From Candidatus Aalborgicola bjergmarkensis (lineage in GTDB: Bacteria; Pseudomonadota; Gammaproteobacteria; Burkholderiales; Burkholderiaceae_C), in assembly GCA_016708725.1 (NCBI GenBank), contig JADJFE010000030.1, positions 186,001-250,000 of the forward strand: a DNA stretch of 64,000 bases, written 5' to 3'. The translations under genes were made by a program, and so were the position numbers. Position 1 is the first letter of the stretch. Each line of letters begins with the position of its first letter. Positions 17,039 to 25,565 of this stretch are shown piece by piece. The notes beneath the pieces were generated by a model. That model saw nothing but the letters and a program-made list of their open reading frames with translations, was not told the origin of the DNA and made no database searches.

Positions 17039-18136
17039 ATGGACACAAATCGTCAAAGTCGTCGTTCAATCATCACACATGCAGGCCTGGCAGGCGTCCT
17101 GGCAGCAGGCGTCGCCCCGGCGGTGCATGCCCAGGCAGCGGTTCGCTGGCGTCTGGCATCGAGCTTTCCCAAATCACTGGACACGATCTTTGGCAGCGCG
17201 GAAATGTTTGCCAAAACCGTGAAAACCCTCTCCGGTGGCAAGTTTGAAATATCCGTGCACGCCGCAGGGGAACTGATGCCCGCCTTTGGCGTGGTGGATG
17301 CCATACAGGGTGGCACCGTGGAGATGGCGCAAACGGCATCCTACTACTTCACCGGCAAGAATCCCATTTTTGCCTTCGGCTGCGCCGTGCCTTTCGGCTT
17401 GACCGCGCGCCAGATGGATGCCTGGATGGAGCACGGCAATGGCCGCAAACTCATGGATGCGTTCTATGCCAGCTACAACATCAAAAGCCGCAGCGCTGGC
17501 AACACCGGAACACAGATGGGTGGCTGGTACCGCAAGGAGATCAAGGCCCCAGGCGACCTGAAGGGTCTCAAGATGCGCATGGGCGGCGGTCTTTTTGGTG
17601 AATCGATGCAAAAACTGGGGGTCGTTTCCCAGAATATGCCAGCCGGCGATGTGTACCAGGCGCTGGAGAAGGGCACGATTGATGCAGTGGAGTTTGTCGG
17701 CCCCTACGACGACGAGAAACTGGGATTCAACAAGGTGGCGCCGTTTTACTACTATCCCGGCTGGTGGGAAGGCGGCGCGGAGCTGGAGTTTTTCATCAAT
17801 ACCAAGGCCTATGCGGCGCTGCCGACAGAGTTCCAGGCGATGGTGGACGTTGCAACAGCGGTTGCCGCGCGCGACATGACGGCCAAGTACGACGCATTTA
17901 ATCCGATTGCCCTGAAACGGCTGGTGGCTGCCAAGACGCAGCTCAAGGCGTTTTCCAAGGAAATCATGGATGCAGGCTTCAGCGCCGCCATGGAAGTTTT
18001 TGCCGAACACGAAGCCAAGTCTCCCGAATTCAAAAAAATTCACCAGGACATGCGTGAATTCCAGCGTGACCAGCTGGTGTGGGCGCGTTATTCTGAAATG
18101 CGTTTCGATGCCTATATGGCAGGAGTCAAGATTTGA
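17039..18136 (+). CDS. TRAP transporter substrate-binding protein, DctP/TakP type
   Basis: The protein begins with a twin-arginine-like signal (QSRRSIITHAGLAGVLAAGV, cleavage near HAQA) and continues as a periplasmic binding protein: WRLASSFPKSLD, GELMPAFGVVDAIQGGTVEM, GLKMRMGGGLFGESM, DAVEFVGPYDDEKLGF. It resembles the group annotated for mannitol/chloroaromatic or 2-oxo acid uptake; the ligand is unknown. No DctQ or DctM membrane genes are nearby, so it works with a transporter encoded elsewhere or is orphaned. The ATG at 17039 follows GGAGAG by eight bases, which favours it over a TTG at 17024. Confidence 0.88.
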   Translation: MDTNRQSRRSIITHAGLAGVLAAGVAPAVHAQAAVRWRLASSFPKSLDTIFGSAEMFAKTVKTLSGGKFEISVHAAGELMPAFGVVDAIQGGTVEMAQTASYYFTGKNPIFAFGCAVPFGLTARQMDAWMEHGNGRKLMDAFYASYNIKSRSAGNTGTQMGGWYRKEIKAPGDLKGLKMRMGGGLFGESMQKLGVVSQNMPAGDVYQALEKGTIDAVEFVGPYDDEKLGFNKVAPFYYYPGWWEGGAELEFFINTKAYAALPTEFQAMVDVATAVAARDMTAKYDAFNPIALKRLVAAKTQLKAFSKEIMDAGFSAAMEVFAEHEAKSPEFKKIHQDMREFQRDQLVWARYSEMRFDAYMAGVKI

Positions 18137-18155
18137 ATGAGCTGGCCATGTCCAG

Positions 18156-19832
18156 CTATGTCCAGTTCAGAATGCCCAGCTTGGCTAACCAGCCGATGGT
18201 TCGCAGCGCCTGTGCCTGCCGTGCTGGCACTATGGATTGAATCATCTTCCCTGCCGAGCATGGGCCATTGGACGCTGCAGTCAGGATAGCCACCATTTCA
18301 TCATTGCTCGGCAACACCACCTTTGCAAAATTGACCATGGCCAATTGTTGGTACTGTTGCACGCGCTTGATCGCCACATCTGGGCTGGCATCCACCAAAC
18401 GCAACACCGTTTCGGTGCCCAATACATGGCTGGGGTAGTTTCCAAAGGCACTAAAAGGATCCATTCTTGCTGGCCAAGGGTTCGGTAAGGGTTTTATCTT
18501 ATTCTGGCTCGCCAGACGGATGTCGTTTTGCTGCGCCCAAAGCGCTTCGTAGCGTGCAATGATGGCTGTCCAGTCGTAATCCCTGCGTGCCCGCTGTTGT
18601 CCAGCCTCCCCCATATTGCGGCGCAGATCGGCAGACGCAAACAATCGAACAAACGCTGCTGCAGTGGCTTGCACGTCCACTGCCACCAGCGAACAGGCAT
18701 GGCCGCAATACATGTCGTAAGTGTCCAGATCCAACGCATGCCGCACAGCCAAGTCCGCACCCAGACCGGCTTGGGGTTGCAGGGTACGGATACGGTAGCC
18801 GTCCACACCGTCGCGCACGGTGTCCTTATAGCCGTCCCAGTCGGAAACGACCACCGGCAAACCAGCCGCCATGGCTTCTATGGGAACGATGCCAAAGGTT
18901 TCCTGGATGTTGTCCGACAAGGAACAAAACACGTCGGCACAGGCCCAGGCTGTACTGCGGGCAGCGGGGTCGCGTCCATCCAACACCCTTACCTGCACGC
19001 TGGGACAGGCCAGACGGGCTGCTTCGGTATAAGCATTGGCGATATATTCGTTGGCATGCCAGCCACACTCCACCAATAACAGCTTTTGCCCTGGGGTGAG
19101 TACATTGGCTGCACTCTCCAGCGCTTGGTACATCGCCAGTGGATGTGCCTTGGCGTGGAACGATAACCGCCCGGTATAGAGCACCACCAGCGTTTGTTCA
19201 TCGGCACCTACCGCGCTGCGTGCCTGGGCCTTTTGCTCTGGCGTAAAGGAGAAATCAGTCGTGTGTATCCCCAACGGGATAACCGGCAATTGTGGCAGCA
19301 CCAAACGTTGCACGCCCAAACGCTGCACCAGATAGTCAGCTTCTGCTTGCAATAATTTTTCCACATTGCCTTTTACCGCATTGCTAGTGCAAATCACTGC
19401 GTCCCAGGGTTGCACTGGCGCAGTCAATAAATCAACCAGCGCATCCATGGCTACCGCTGACGAAGTGGTATGCGTAATACCGCACAAACTCCAGGCACAG
19501 TGACCAGAGGTATCTGCCGTTGCACCGACCAAACCACGCTTGCGCGCGTGTACACCGATCCCCGGACCTGGGTAATAGACTACGCCGGGCTGTCGCAGGG
19601 CAGCAAGACTGGATTTATCGATAACCTTGACAGGCTCCGTACGACCCGCCACTTGCGCAGCATTGGCAAATGCTTTGGCATGTTCGATTTTCTCAACCTG
19701 CACCCAGAATTCACCATTATGGCTATGGGTGAAAAAACCACGTAAAAACGACTCCCCGGCTGCATTGCGTCCCATCAATTTGGGGCCAGTGGTGGTGTAT
19801 GCCTCGGGATGAAAGTAAATTGCAGTGTTCAT
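18156..19832 (-). CDS. GT4-family glycosyltransferase
   Basis: The 558-aa protein has a GT-B fold of the GT4 type in residues about 1-450: LVVLYTGRLSFHAKAHPL is the donor-domain strand, and ETFGIVPIEAMAAGLPVVVS is the nucleotide-sugar binding signature. About 110 residues follow that are not part of the catalytic domain. The family transfers sugars from nucleotide donors; acceptor and sugar cannot be told. Its start overlaps the stop of the upstream methyltransferase gene by four bases, so the two are likely co-translated and act on one glycan. Confidence 0.85.
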   Translation of the reverse strand: MNTAIYFHPEAYTTTGPKLMGRNAAGESFLRGFFTHSHNGEFWVQVEKIEHAKAFANAAQVAGRTEPVKVIDKSSLAALRQPGVVYYPGPGIGVHARKRGLVGATADTSGHCAWSLCGITHTTSSAVAMDALVDLLTAPVQPWDAVICTSNAVKGNVEKLLQAEADYLVQRLGVQRLVLPQLPVIPLGIHTTDFSFTPEQKAQARSAVGADEQTLVVLYTGRLSFHAKAHPLAMYQALESAANVLTPGQKLLLVECGWHANEYIANAYTEAARLACPSVQVRVLDGRDPAARSTAWACADVFCSLSDNIQETFGIVPIEAMAAGLPVVVSDWDGYKDTVRDGVDGYRIRTLQPQAGLGADLAVRHALDLDTYDMYCGHACSLVAVDVQATAAAFVRLFASADLRRNMGEAGQQRARRDYDWTAIIARYEALWAQQNDIRLASQNKIKPLPNPWPARMDPFSAFGNYPSHVLGTETVLRLVDASPDVAIKRVQQYQQLAMVNFAKVVLPSNDEMVAILTAASNGPCSAGKMIQSIVPARQAQALRTIGWLAKLGILNWT

Positions 19833-20641
19833 GATGAAATGGTTTTAGCACGCATCACCAACCAGGGAGTCGCCCCCGAGCGCCATTCCCATACGGCTAA
19901 CAGTTGATCCATATGTGCAAGATTGTTGAACCATGCAGGTGCGCGGGGCAATTGGCGTTGGCCATTGTCTTGCACCAAGGTGATATGGTGCGTGCTGGCA
20001 AAACGGTCGATCAGCACCTGGGTGATACCGGGTAACAAGCATTCGTGGGACTCGACAATCAAATCCATACCCGTCAGCGCTGGTGCTAACACTGGGTCAA
20101 GCAGTTCACGTTCAGCACCCTCAATGTCACATAAAACCAGAACGCGCAGGCCAGCGTGGTTTGCAAAATCTTCTGGTCTGAATAATGCACCCACAGTAAC
20201 ACGTTCGGCGACTTGATTCTTTTCTGCCAAGGTTTTGCAAATATCTTGCGCTTTTTGATTAAGATCGAAAGCCAACACCCGTGTGTCCGGCATACGCCGA
20301 GCAAAGCCGACTGCATAGTAGCCTTCAGCGCAACCAATGTTAAGGACGGTTGAATAGTTGGTTTTGATGGCGACTTCAAGAAAAGGCTGCAAAGGCTGCT
20401 CGTAACAACCCAGCAACTTTGCGACATGGCAACCTTCCGCTGACTGTGGCAAAAAATCCAGACCTTTGACTACTCCATCTTGCACCACAGTTCCTTGGTG
20501 CTGTAGCAATGTATTTTGTATCAGCACGCTGCGCCATTTAGAGAGTAAACGCAAAGCATTGTTGAGTTGTGTTCCTATGTCGGCGCCATCTTGTGCAAGA
20601 TTAGCTATTAACTGCTGGCGTACCGTATCGTTTAAGGTCAT
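19829..20641 (-). CDS. SAM-dependent methyltransferase, FkbM-like
   Basis: The 270-aa protein has a Rossmann methyltransferase core: motif I TVLNIGCAEGYYAVGFARRM, acidic strand VLAFDLNQKAQ, and LRVLVLCDIEGAERELLDP, like the DIEG segment of FkbM-type O-methyltransferases. An N-terminal helical stretch of about 80 residues precedes it. The gene overlaps the downstream glycosyltransferase by four bases, so a role in methylating a glycan or the glycosylation product is suggested by context only. Confidence 0.78.
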   Translation of the reverse strand: MTLNDTVRQQLIANLAQDGADIGTQLNNALRLLSKWRSVLIQNTLLQHQGTVVQDGVVKGLDFLPQSAEGCHVAKLLGCYEQPLQPFLEVAIKTNYSTVLNIGCAEGYYAVGFARRMPDTRVLAFDLNQKAQDICKTLAEKNQVAERVTVGALFRPEDFANHAGLRVLVLCDIEGAERELLDPVLAPALTGMDLIVESHECLLPGITQVLIDRFASTHHITLVQDNGQRQLPRAPAWFNNLAHMDQLLAVWEWRSGATPWLVMRAKTISS

Positions 20642-20757
20642 CAGAATTCATCCCAAATATTAGCCGCTCAGTTATAACATGCATGACTTTGCATGCTCCC
20701 ATGTGAGGCCCGATTTTCCGAATTTGTTGCACAATCGCAAGAATATCCACTTTGCAT

Positions 20758-21390
20758 ATGAAAACTTTGAACCAATTCTCTTCTTCCCGCCCGGCCTTAA
20801 GCGCTTCGCTGGCCTTACTCACCCTCCTGGTCGGCCATGCCGCCTACGCTGCCAATGCTGCAACGACCGCCGTCCAGGTGGATGACAACAGTTTTCGGTG
20901 CATACGCCAGATGGCCCAGGTGCGGCATTTTTATGTGGACAACCTGCTGGGCAATACGCTGGGCACGCTCATGGCCGCCAATGCCCCCCAGGGTGCTGTC
21001 TATCCCCCAGGCTCCGTGGTGCAACTCGTGCCGACCGAGGCCATGGTCAAGCGCGAGTCGGGTTTTAGCCCCGCGACGGGAGATTGGGAATTTTTTGAGC
21101 TGGAAGTCAATGACAAGGGTTCAAAAATTCTCAAACGGGGCTTTGCCGAGGTTAATAACCGCTTTGGCAAGAACTGTTTTGCCTGCCACGCGCCTGCGCG
21201 CACGCCTTGGGACTTTGTGTGCGAAACCGGCCATGGTTGTGAGCCCATTCCCATTGACCACAAAATGACCGGCGCCTTGCAGCGATCCGACCCGCGCTGC
21301 GGGGTCGCAGCACCGGAGTCCGGCGACACCTGGGCCTTGGTCAAACTACGTACGCTGGTGTTTCTTGGCTGGCTGAAAAGCCTGTTTTGA
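20758..21390 (+). CDS. Secreted monohaem c-type cytochrome-like protein (cytochrome P460-like)
   Basis: The 210-aa protein has a signal peptide (hydrophobic ASLALLTLLVGHAAYA after basic and Ser residues). One c-type haem motif CFACH is in NRFGKNCFACHAPARTPWDF, the context seen in cytochrome P460-related proteins; two further Cys residues lie in VCETGHGCEPIP. It would act in the periplasm, perhaps in redox chemistry. The ATG at 20758 was chosen over a TTG at 20752. It stands alone, with comM convergent downstream. The precise family is uncertain. Confidence 0.7.
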   Translation: MKTLNQFSSSRPALSASLALLTLLVGHAAYAANAATTAVQVDDNSFRCIRQMAQVRHFYVDNLLGNTLGTLMAANAPQGAVYPPGSVVQLVPTEAMVKRESGFSPATGDWEFFELEVNDKGSKILKRGFAEVNNRFGKNCFACHAPARTPWDFVCETGHGCEPIPIDHKMTGALQRSDPRCGVAAPESGDTWALVKLRTLVFLGWLKSLF

Positions 21391-21415
21391 CCACCGCGCG
21401 CCCACCTTATTCGCC

Positions 21416-22942
21416 TTATTTGGCCTGGGTGCGACGGTACTGCATGGCTTCGGCCACGTGCGTAACCTGAGTGGTGTGCGCGCCGGCAAGGTCTGCGATG
21501 GTGCGTGCCACCTTCAAGGTTCTGTGAATACCACGCGCTGACCACCCGAGCCGGGCTGCGGCCATGCCTAGAAATTTGCTGGCGGCGTCGTCCAGTAACA
21601 CGTGCCGGTCAATCTCCTGCCCCTGCAAGGCCACATTCGTCTTGCCCTGGCGCTGCATGGCGTGCTCTCTGGCTGCGCCGCAACGCTGGCGGATACTGGC
21701 ACTCGGCTCACCCGCAGGGGCATTAAGTAGCTCGCCATGTGGCAAAGCAGGCACTTCCACGTGCAGGTCAATACGGTCCATCAGCGGGCCACTGAGTCGG
21801 GATTGGTAGCGGTGCACCTGATCGGGCGTACAGCGGCAGGAATGGCCTGGCGAGCCCAGATACCCGCAAGGGCAGGGGTTCATGGCACCAACTAACTGAA
21901 ACCGTGCCGGAAACTCGGCGCTTTGTGCCGCGCGGGCGATGGTGATGCAACCCGTCTCCAGCGGCTCGCGCAGTGCCTCCAGGGCGGCACGTGGAAATTC
22001 GGGCATTTCATCCAGAAACAGCACACCGTAATGGGCCAGGGAAATCTCACCGGGACGGGGTGGTGCACCGCCGCCAACCAAAGCGGCAGCGCTGGCGGTA
22101 TGGTGCGGGCTGCAGGTCGGGCGCTGCCCCCAGTTGTTGATGGAAAACCGCCCGCTTAAAGAGCCAATCGCCGCGCTTTGCAAAGCTTCTTCGCTGGTCA
22201 TGGCGGGCAGCAAGCCCGCAAAACGCTGGGCCAGCATGGATTTGCCCGAGCCGGGTGGCCCCATCAGCAGCAGGCTATGCCCACCTGCTGCGGCTATTTC
22301 CAAAGAACGTTTGGCCGCTGCCTGGCCCTTGACATCGGCCATATCCAGCCCTTGGGCCGATATGGCAGGTGCCGCCTGGTGCACACGACTCCAGCCATCA
22401 TCACTACCACCATCACCTGCGCCACCAGGGGTAAATTGCCGTACCACGTCTAGCAGATGCCGGGCACGGTACACCTCGGAGCCTGGCACCAGGGCGGCTT
22501 CTTCGGCGCTCCCGGCGGGCAGAACCAGGCGCGTGTCAATCTTGCTGACGTGCAGGGCCAAGGCGGTGGCAAGTGCACCGCGCACCGGACGCAGCGCACC
22601 AGAAAGAGAGAGTTCACCGGCAAATTCGTACCCGGCAAGCTGTGCGGCATCAATCTGGCCACTGGCTGCCAGAATACCCAAGGCAATCGGCAAATCGAAA
22701 CGGCCAGAATCCTTGGGCAAATCGGCTGGCGCCAGATTGACGGTGATTCTCTGGTTGTTGGGAAACTGCAGGTGCGAGTTCTGAATCGCGCAACGCACGC
22801 GCTCACGGGCTTCCTTGACCTCCACCTCCGCCAGGCCCACCAGGGTAAAGCTGGGTAGTCCATTGGCCAGATGGACTTCGACCGTGACCTGTGTTGCCTG
22901 CAAGCCTAGCAGTGCACGACTTTGCACCAAAGATAAACCCAT
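21416..22942 (-). CDS. comM: YifB/ComM-family Mg-chelatase-like AAA ATPase
   Basis: The 508-aa protein has the N-terminal ChlI-like domain (MGLSLVQSRALLGLQATQVT, FTLVGLAEVEVKEARERVRC), the AAA core with Walker A GPPGSGKSMLAQR and Walker B GVLFLDEMPEF, the Cys-rich NPCPCGYLGSPGHSCRCTPD and a C-terminal Mg_chelatase_C helix bundle. ComM is a helicase that promotes branch migration during natural transformation in other bacteria. The start at 22942 is fixed by GGGGAGGTGG just upstream. It is divergent from glnK. Confidence 0.92.
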   Translation of the reverse strand: MGLSLVQSRALLGLQATQVTVEVHLANGLPSFTLVGLAEVEVKEARERVRCAIQNSHLQFPNNQRITVNLAPADLPKDSGRFDLPIALGILAASGQIDAAQLAGYEFAGELSLSGALRPVRGALATALALHVSKIDTRLVLPAGSAEEAALVPGSEVYRARHLLDVVRQFTPGGAGDGGSDDGWSRVHQAAPAISAQGLDMADVKGQAAAKRSLEIAAAGGHSLLLMGPPGSGKSMLAQRFAGLLPAMTSEEALQSAAIGSLSGRFSINNWGQRPTCSPHHTASAAALVGGGAPPRPGEISLAHYGVLFLDEMPEFPRAALEALREPLETGCITIARAAQSAEFPARFQLVGAMNPCPCGYLGSPGHSCRCTPDQVHRYQSRLSGPLMDRIDLHVEVPALPHGELLNAPAGEPSASIRQRCGAAREHAMQRQGKTNVALQGQEIDRHVLLDDAASKFLGMAAARLGWSARGIHRTLKVARTIADLAGAHTTQVTHVAEAMQYRRTQAK

Positions 22943-22991
22943 ACCACCTCCCCAAAATAGTGCGAAATTAATCAAGAGGTTACACAACAAG

Positions 22992-23006
22992 GCACCAATG
23001 CAGTGC
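22992..23006. promoter_or_regulatory. Candidate NtrC-binding site upstream of glnK-amtB
   Basis: GCAC-N7-GTGC (GCACCAATGCAGTGC) matches the dyad pattern of NtrC sites. It lies about 87 bp upstream of the sigma-54-type promoter, a normal enhancer distance. The role is inferred from sequence and context. Confidence 0.55.
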
Positions 23007-23091
23007 TACATGTGTTTTTATACAGCTATTTTAACGCGAGCTTCACCAGTTCGTGCACACACGAAAGTAGGGTTGCAACAAATAAAAAACG

Positions 23092-23109
23092 TTGGCACCA
23101 AACGTGCTT
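23092..23109 (+). promoter_or_regulatory. Sigma-54 (-24/-12) promoter of glnK-amtB
   Basis: TTGGCAC-CAAAC-GTGCTT has GG and GC separated by ten bases, the defining spacing of RpoN promoters. It lies 85 bp before the glnK start and downstream of the NtrC-like dyad, which fits nitrogen-limitation control. Confidence 0.7.
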
Positions 23110-23193
23110 AACAACACCATCTCCCAACCAGCGGAGAAGCAGAACGACCAGCACCGGAATCTGCAACCCATTGTTTTTAACTGAGGTGAACAC

Positions 23194-23532
23194 ATGAAAC
23201 TCATAACGGCGATTATCAAACCGTTCAAGCTCGATGAGGTGCGAGAAGCCTTGTCCAGCATTGGTGTGCAAGGCATTACCGTGACGGAGGTCAAGGGCTT
23301 TGGACGCCAGAAGGGGCATACCGAACTGTACCGTGGCGCGGAATACGTGGTCGATTTCTTGCCCAAGGTGAAGATCGAAGCAGCGGTCAACGATACCGAA
23401 GTGGATCGTGTGATAGAGGCCATTGAAGGCGCCGCACGCACCGGAAAGATTGGCGACGGCAAGATTTTTGTCTACGCACTAGAGAATGCCGTGCGCATTC
23501 GCACAGGTGAAACCGGAAAGGAAGCATTGTGA
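23194..23532 (+). CDS. glnK: PII nitrogen-regulatory protein
   Basis: The 112-aa protein is a typical PII signal protein (MKLITAIIKPFKLDEVREAL). The T-loop GHTELYRGAEYVVDFLPK contains the Tyr that GlnD uridylylates, and the C-terminal signature TGKIGDGKIFV is present. It senses 2-oxoglutarate, ATP/ADP and glutamine status and blocks the AmtB channel when nitrogen is plentiful. TGAGGTGA lies just upstream of the ATG. The amtB start GTG overlaps its stop codon, so the pair is translationally coupled, as in most proteobacteria. Confidence 0.96.
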   Translation: MKLITAIIKPFKLDEVREALSSIGVQGITVTEVKGFGRQKGHTELYRGAEYVVDFLPKVKIEAAVNDTEVDRVIEAIEGAARTGKIGDGKIFVYALENAVRIRTGETGKEAL

Positions 23533-25106
23533 AAAAACTACTCATCTCGCTTGCTCTGGGCTGGGGAATCCTCAGCACGGGCCTGACCGCCTTCGCGCAA
23601 CCGGAAGCCACAGCCTCAGCTCCGACCGCCACCGCTTCGGCTGACGCTGCGCCAGCCAACGCGACAACACCCGCCCCTGCGGATGCACAGCCCGCTGCTG
23701 CTACCCCTGCAGCTGCGGCAGCACCGCCAGCGGCAGAGGCATCAGCTCCCGCAGCAGCCGCACCCTTGCCGGTTCCGAACAAAGGGGATACGGCCTGGAT
23801 GATGGTTTCGACCCTGTTGGTGATTCTGATGACCGTGCCGGGACTGGCCCTGTTCTACGGCGGTCTGGTGCGCAGCAAGAACATGCTGTCGGTGCTCATG
23901 CAGGTCATGGTGACGTTTTCGCTCATTGTGGTGCTGTGGTTTATTTACGGCTACAGCCTGGCATTCACCGAGGGGAACGCCTTTGTTGGCGGACTGGATC
24001 GCCTGTTCATGAAGGGCATCTGGGATAACGCGGCAGGCAGCTTTGCCAACGCGGCTACCTTCAGCAAGGGCGTTGTCATTCCCGAGATCGTGTTTGCGGC
24101 CTTCCAGGCAACCTTTGCCGGTATTACCTGTACCCTGATTGTGGGCGCCTTTGCCGAACGCATCAAATTCACGGCGGTATTGCTGTTCATGGTCCTGTGG
24201 TTCACTTTCAGCTATGCGCCGATTGCGCACATGGTCTGGTTCTGGGCCGGTCCCGATGCTTACACCAGCAAAGAAGTGGTGGACAAGGTCAACGCAACCG
24301 CTGGTTATCTGTGGCAAACGGGTGCACTGGACTTCGCCGGTGGTACGGTCGTGCATATCAACGCAGCGGTTGCCGGTCTGGTTGGTGCCATCATGGTCGG
24401 CAAGCGCATCGGTTACGGCAAGGAAGCCATGGCTCCACACAGCCTGACCTTGACCATGGTGGGTGCTTCGCTCCTGTGGGTTGGCTGGTTCGGTTTTAAT
24501 GCCGGTTCGGCCCTGGAAGCCAATGGCTTTGCCGCACTGGCCTTCATCAACACCTTTGCGGCAACCGCTGCCGCCGTGTTGACCTGGTGCCTGGGTGAAG
24601 CATTTCATAAAGGCAAGGCGTCCATGCTGGGTGCCGCATCCGGTGCGGTGGCGGGTCTGGTGGCAATTACGCCGGCTGCTGGCAACGTCGGTATCGGTGG
24701 TGCGCTGGTCATTGGTGCCATTGCCGGCTTTGCCTGCCTGTGGGGTGTCACGGGCCTGAAGAAAATGATCGGTGCCGATGATTCGCTCGACGTATTTGGT
24801 GTGCACGGCGTAGGCGGTATCGTGGGTGCTTTGCTGACCGGCGTGTTCAACTCACCCAACCTGGGTGGCCCCGGTTTCGTTGCCGACTGGGTGACTGCAA
24901 CCGGCATCGCGGCCGCAGACTACTCCATATCAGCCCAGGTGTGGGTACAAGCCAAGGCCGTACTGACCACCATCGTCTGGTCCGGTCTGGTGTCGGTGGC
25001 GGCTTTCTTTGTGGTGGACAAGACCATAGGCTTGCGTGTCAGCGAAGAAAACGAACGCGAAGGCCTGGACATCAGTTCACACGGCGAAACGGCCTACAAC
25101 CGCTAA
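23529..25106 (+). CDS. amtB: Ammonium transporter
   Basis: The 525-aa protein begins with a signal peptide (MKKLLISLALGWGILSTGLT, then AFA), a low-complexity Ala/Pro linker of about 55 residues, and then the eleven-helix Amt/Rh channel. Typical segments are DTAWMMVSTLLVILMTVPGL, ALFYGGLVRSKNMLSVLMQ and the paired His helices (GGTVVHINAAVAGLVGA and VFGVHGVGGIVGALLTG). It moves ammonium across the inner membrane under GlnK control. The start is GTG at 23529, overlapping the glnK stop. A strong terminator follows. Confidence 0.96.
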   Translation: MKKLLISLALGWGILSTGLTAFAQPEATASAPTATASADAAPANATTPAPADAQPAAATPAAAAAPPAAEASAPAAAAPLPVPNKGDTAWMMVSTLLVILMTVPGLALFYGGLVRSKNMLSVLMQVMVTFSLIVVLWFIYGYSLAFTEGNAFVGGLDRLFMKGIWDNAAGSFANAATFSKGVVIPEIVFAAFQATFAGITCTLIVGAFAERIKFTAVLLFMVLWFTFSYAPIAHMVWFWAGPDAYTSKEVVDKVNATAGYLWQTGALDFAGGTVVHINAAVAGLVGAIMVGKRIGYGKEAMAPHSLTLTMVGASLLWVGWFGFNAGSALEANGFAALAFINTFAATAAAVLTWCLGEAFHKGKASMLGAASGAVAGLVAITPAAGNVGIGGALVIGAIAGFACLWGVTGLKKMIGADDSLDVFGVHGVGGIVGALLTGVFNSPNLGGPGFVADWVTATGIAAADYSISAQVWVQAKAVLTTIVWSGLVSVAAFFVVDKTIGLRVSEENEREGLDISSHGETAYNR

Positions 25107-25147
25107 CCGCTAACCGATAACTGCTAATACTCTCTTTTCTCCCCTGT

Positions 25148-25187
25148 GCCCGGCAAGGAATGCCATCCTTGCCGGGCTTTTTTTCTT
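25148..25187 (+). terminator. Rho-independent terminator of glnK-amtB
   Basis: A perfect 12-bp stem, GCCCGGCAAGGA (25148-25159) with TCCTTGCCGGGC (25166-25177), has a six-base loop and is followed by a T-rich tail (TTTTTTTC). It sits about 40 bp after the amtB stop. Confidence 0.93.
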
Positions 25188-25236
25188 TGGCAGCCGGATG
25201 TTTTTCCGCTGGATGATGTAAGTCACTTGTACTAAC

Positions 25237-25247
25237 ATTGCGGCAAT
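25237..25247. promoter_or_regulatory. Palindrome upstream of the tacA-like gene, candidate operator
   Basis: ATTGC-G-GCAAT is a perfect dyad 25 bp before the antitoxin start. It lies a few bases after a TTGTAC -35-like box. Binding by the ribbon-helix-helix antitoxin is inferred. Confidence 0.4.
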
Positions 25248-25271
25248 TTAGCCAATAAAAGAGGTATCGTC

Positions 25272-25565
25272 ATGGCTGTCATTGCATCTTCGCCTGCTGC
25301 CCGGTCTGCTCGCCTGGGGTTGCGCGCCACGCACGAGCAGGAGCTTGTGTTGCGTCGTGCTGCCGAAGTGGCACACAAATCCTTGACCGATTTCATTCTT
25401 GATAGTGCCTGCCTGGCTGCCGAGCAAACCCTTCTGGATCAGCGTTTGTTCATGGTGTCAGGTAGCCAGTACCAGGCCTTGTTGGATTTGCTGGAGCAAC
25501 CAGAACAACCCAATGAGGGCTTGCGCGATCTTTTTTCGCGCAAAGCCCCCTGGGATGACGCATGA
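25272..25565 (+). CDS. DUF1778-family (TacA-like) antitoxin
   Basis: The 97-aa protein has an N-terminal ribbon-helix-helix (ARSARLGLRATHEQELVLRR, then AAEVAHKSLTDFILDSACLA) and a C-terminal tail that would wrap the toxin (LLEQPEQPNEGLRDLFSRKA). DUF1778 antitoxins neutralise GNAT acetyltransferase toxins that modify aminoacyl-tRNA and repress their operon. AGAGG lies seven bases before the ATG. It overlaps the start of its toxin gene (ATGA), but that gene is broken, so this is now an antitoxin without a working partner. Confidence 0.87.
   Translation: MAVIASSPAARSARLGLRATHEQELVLRRAAEVAHKSLTDFILDSACLAAEQTLLDQRLFMVSGSQYQALLDLLEQPEQPNEGLRDLFSRKAPWDDA

Noticed and set aside
18139..18160. Stem-loop after the TRAP gene as a terminator
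   Set aside because: AGCTGG/CCAGCT can pair, but there is no T tract and the stem is only six bases.
23742..24806. 354-codon minus-strand frame
   Set aside because: It is opposite amtB and rich in His, Gly and Gln as expected for an antisense frame.
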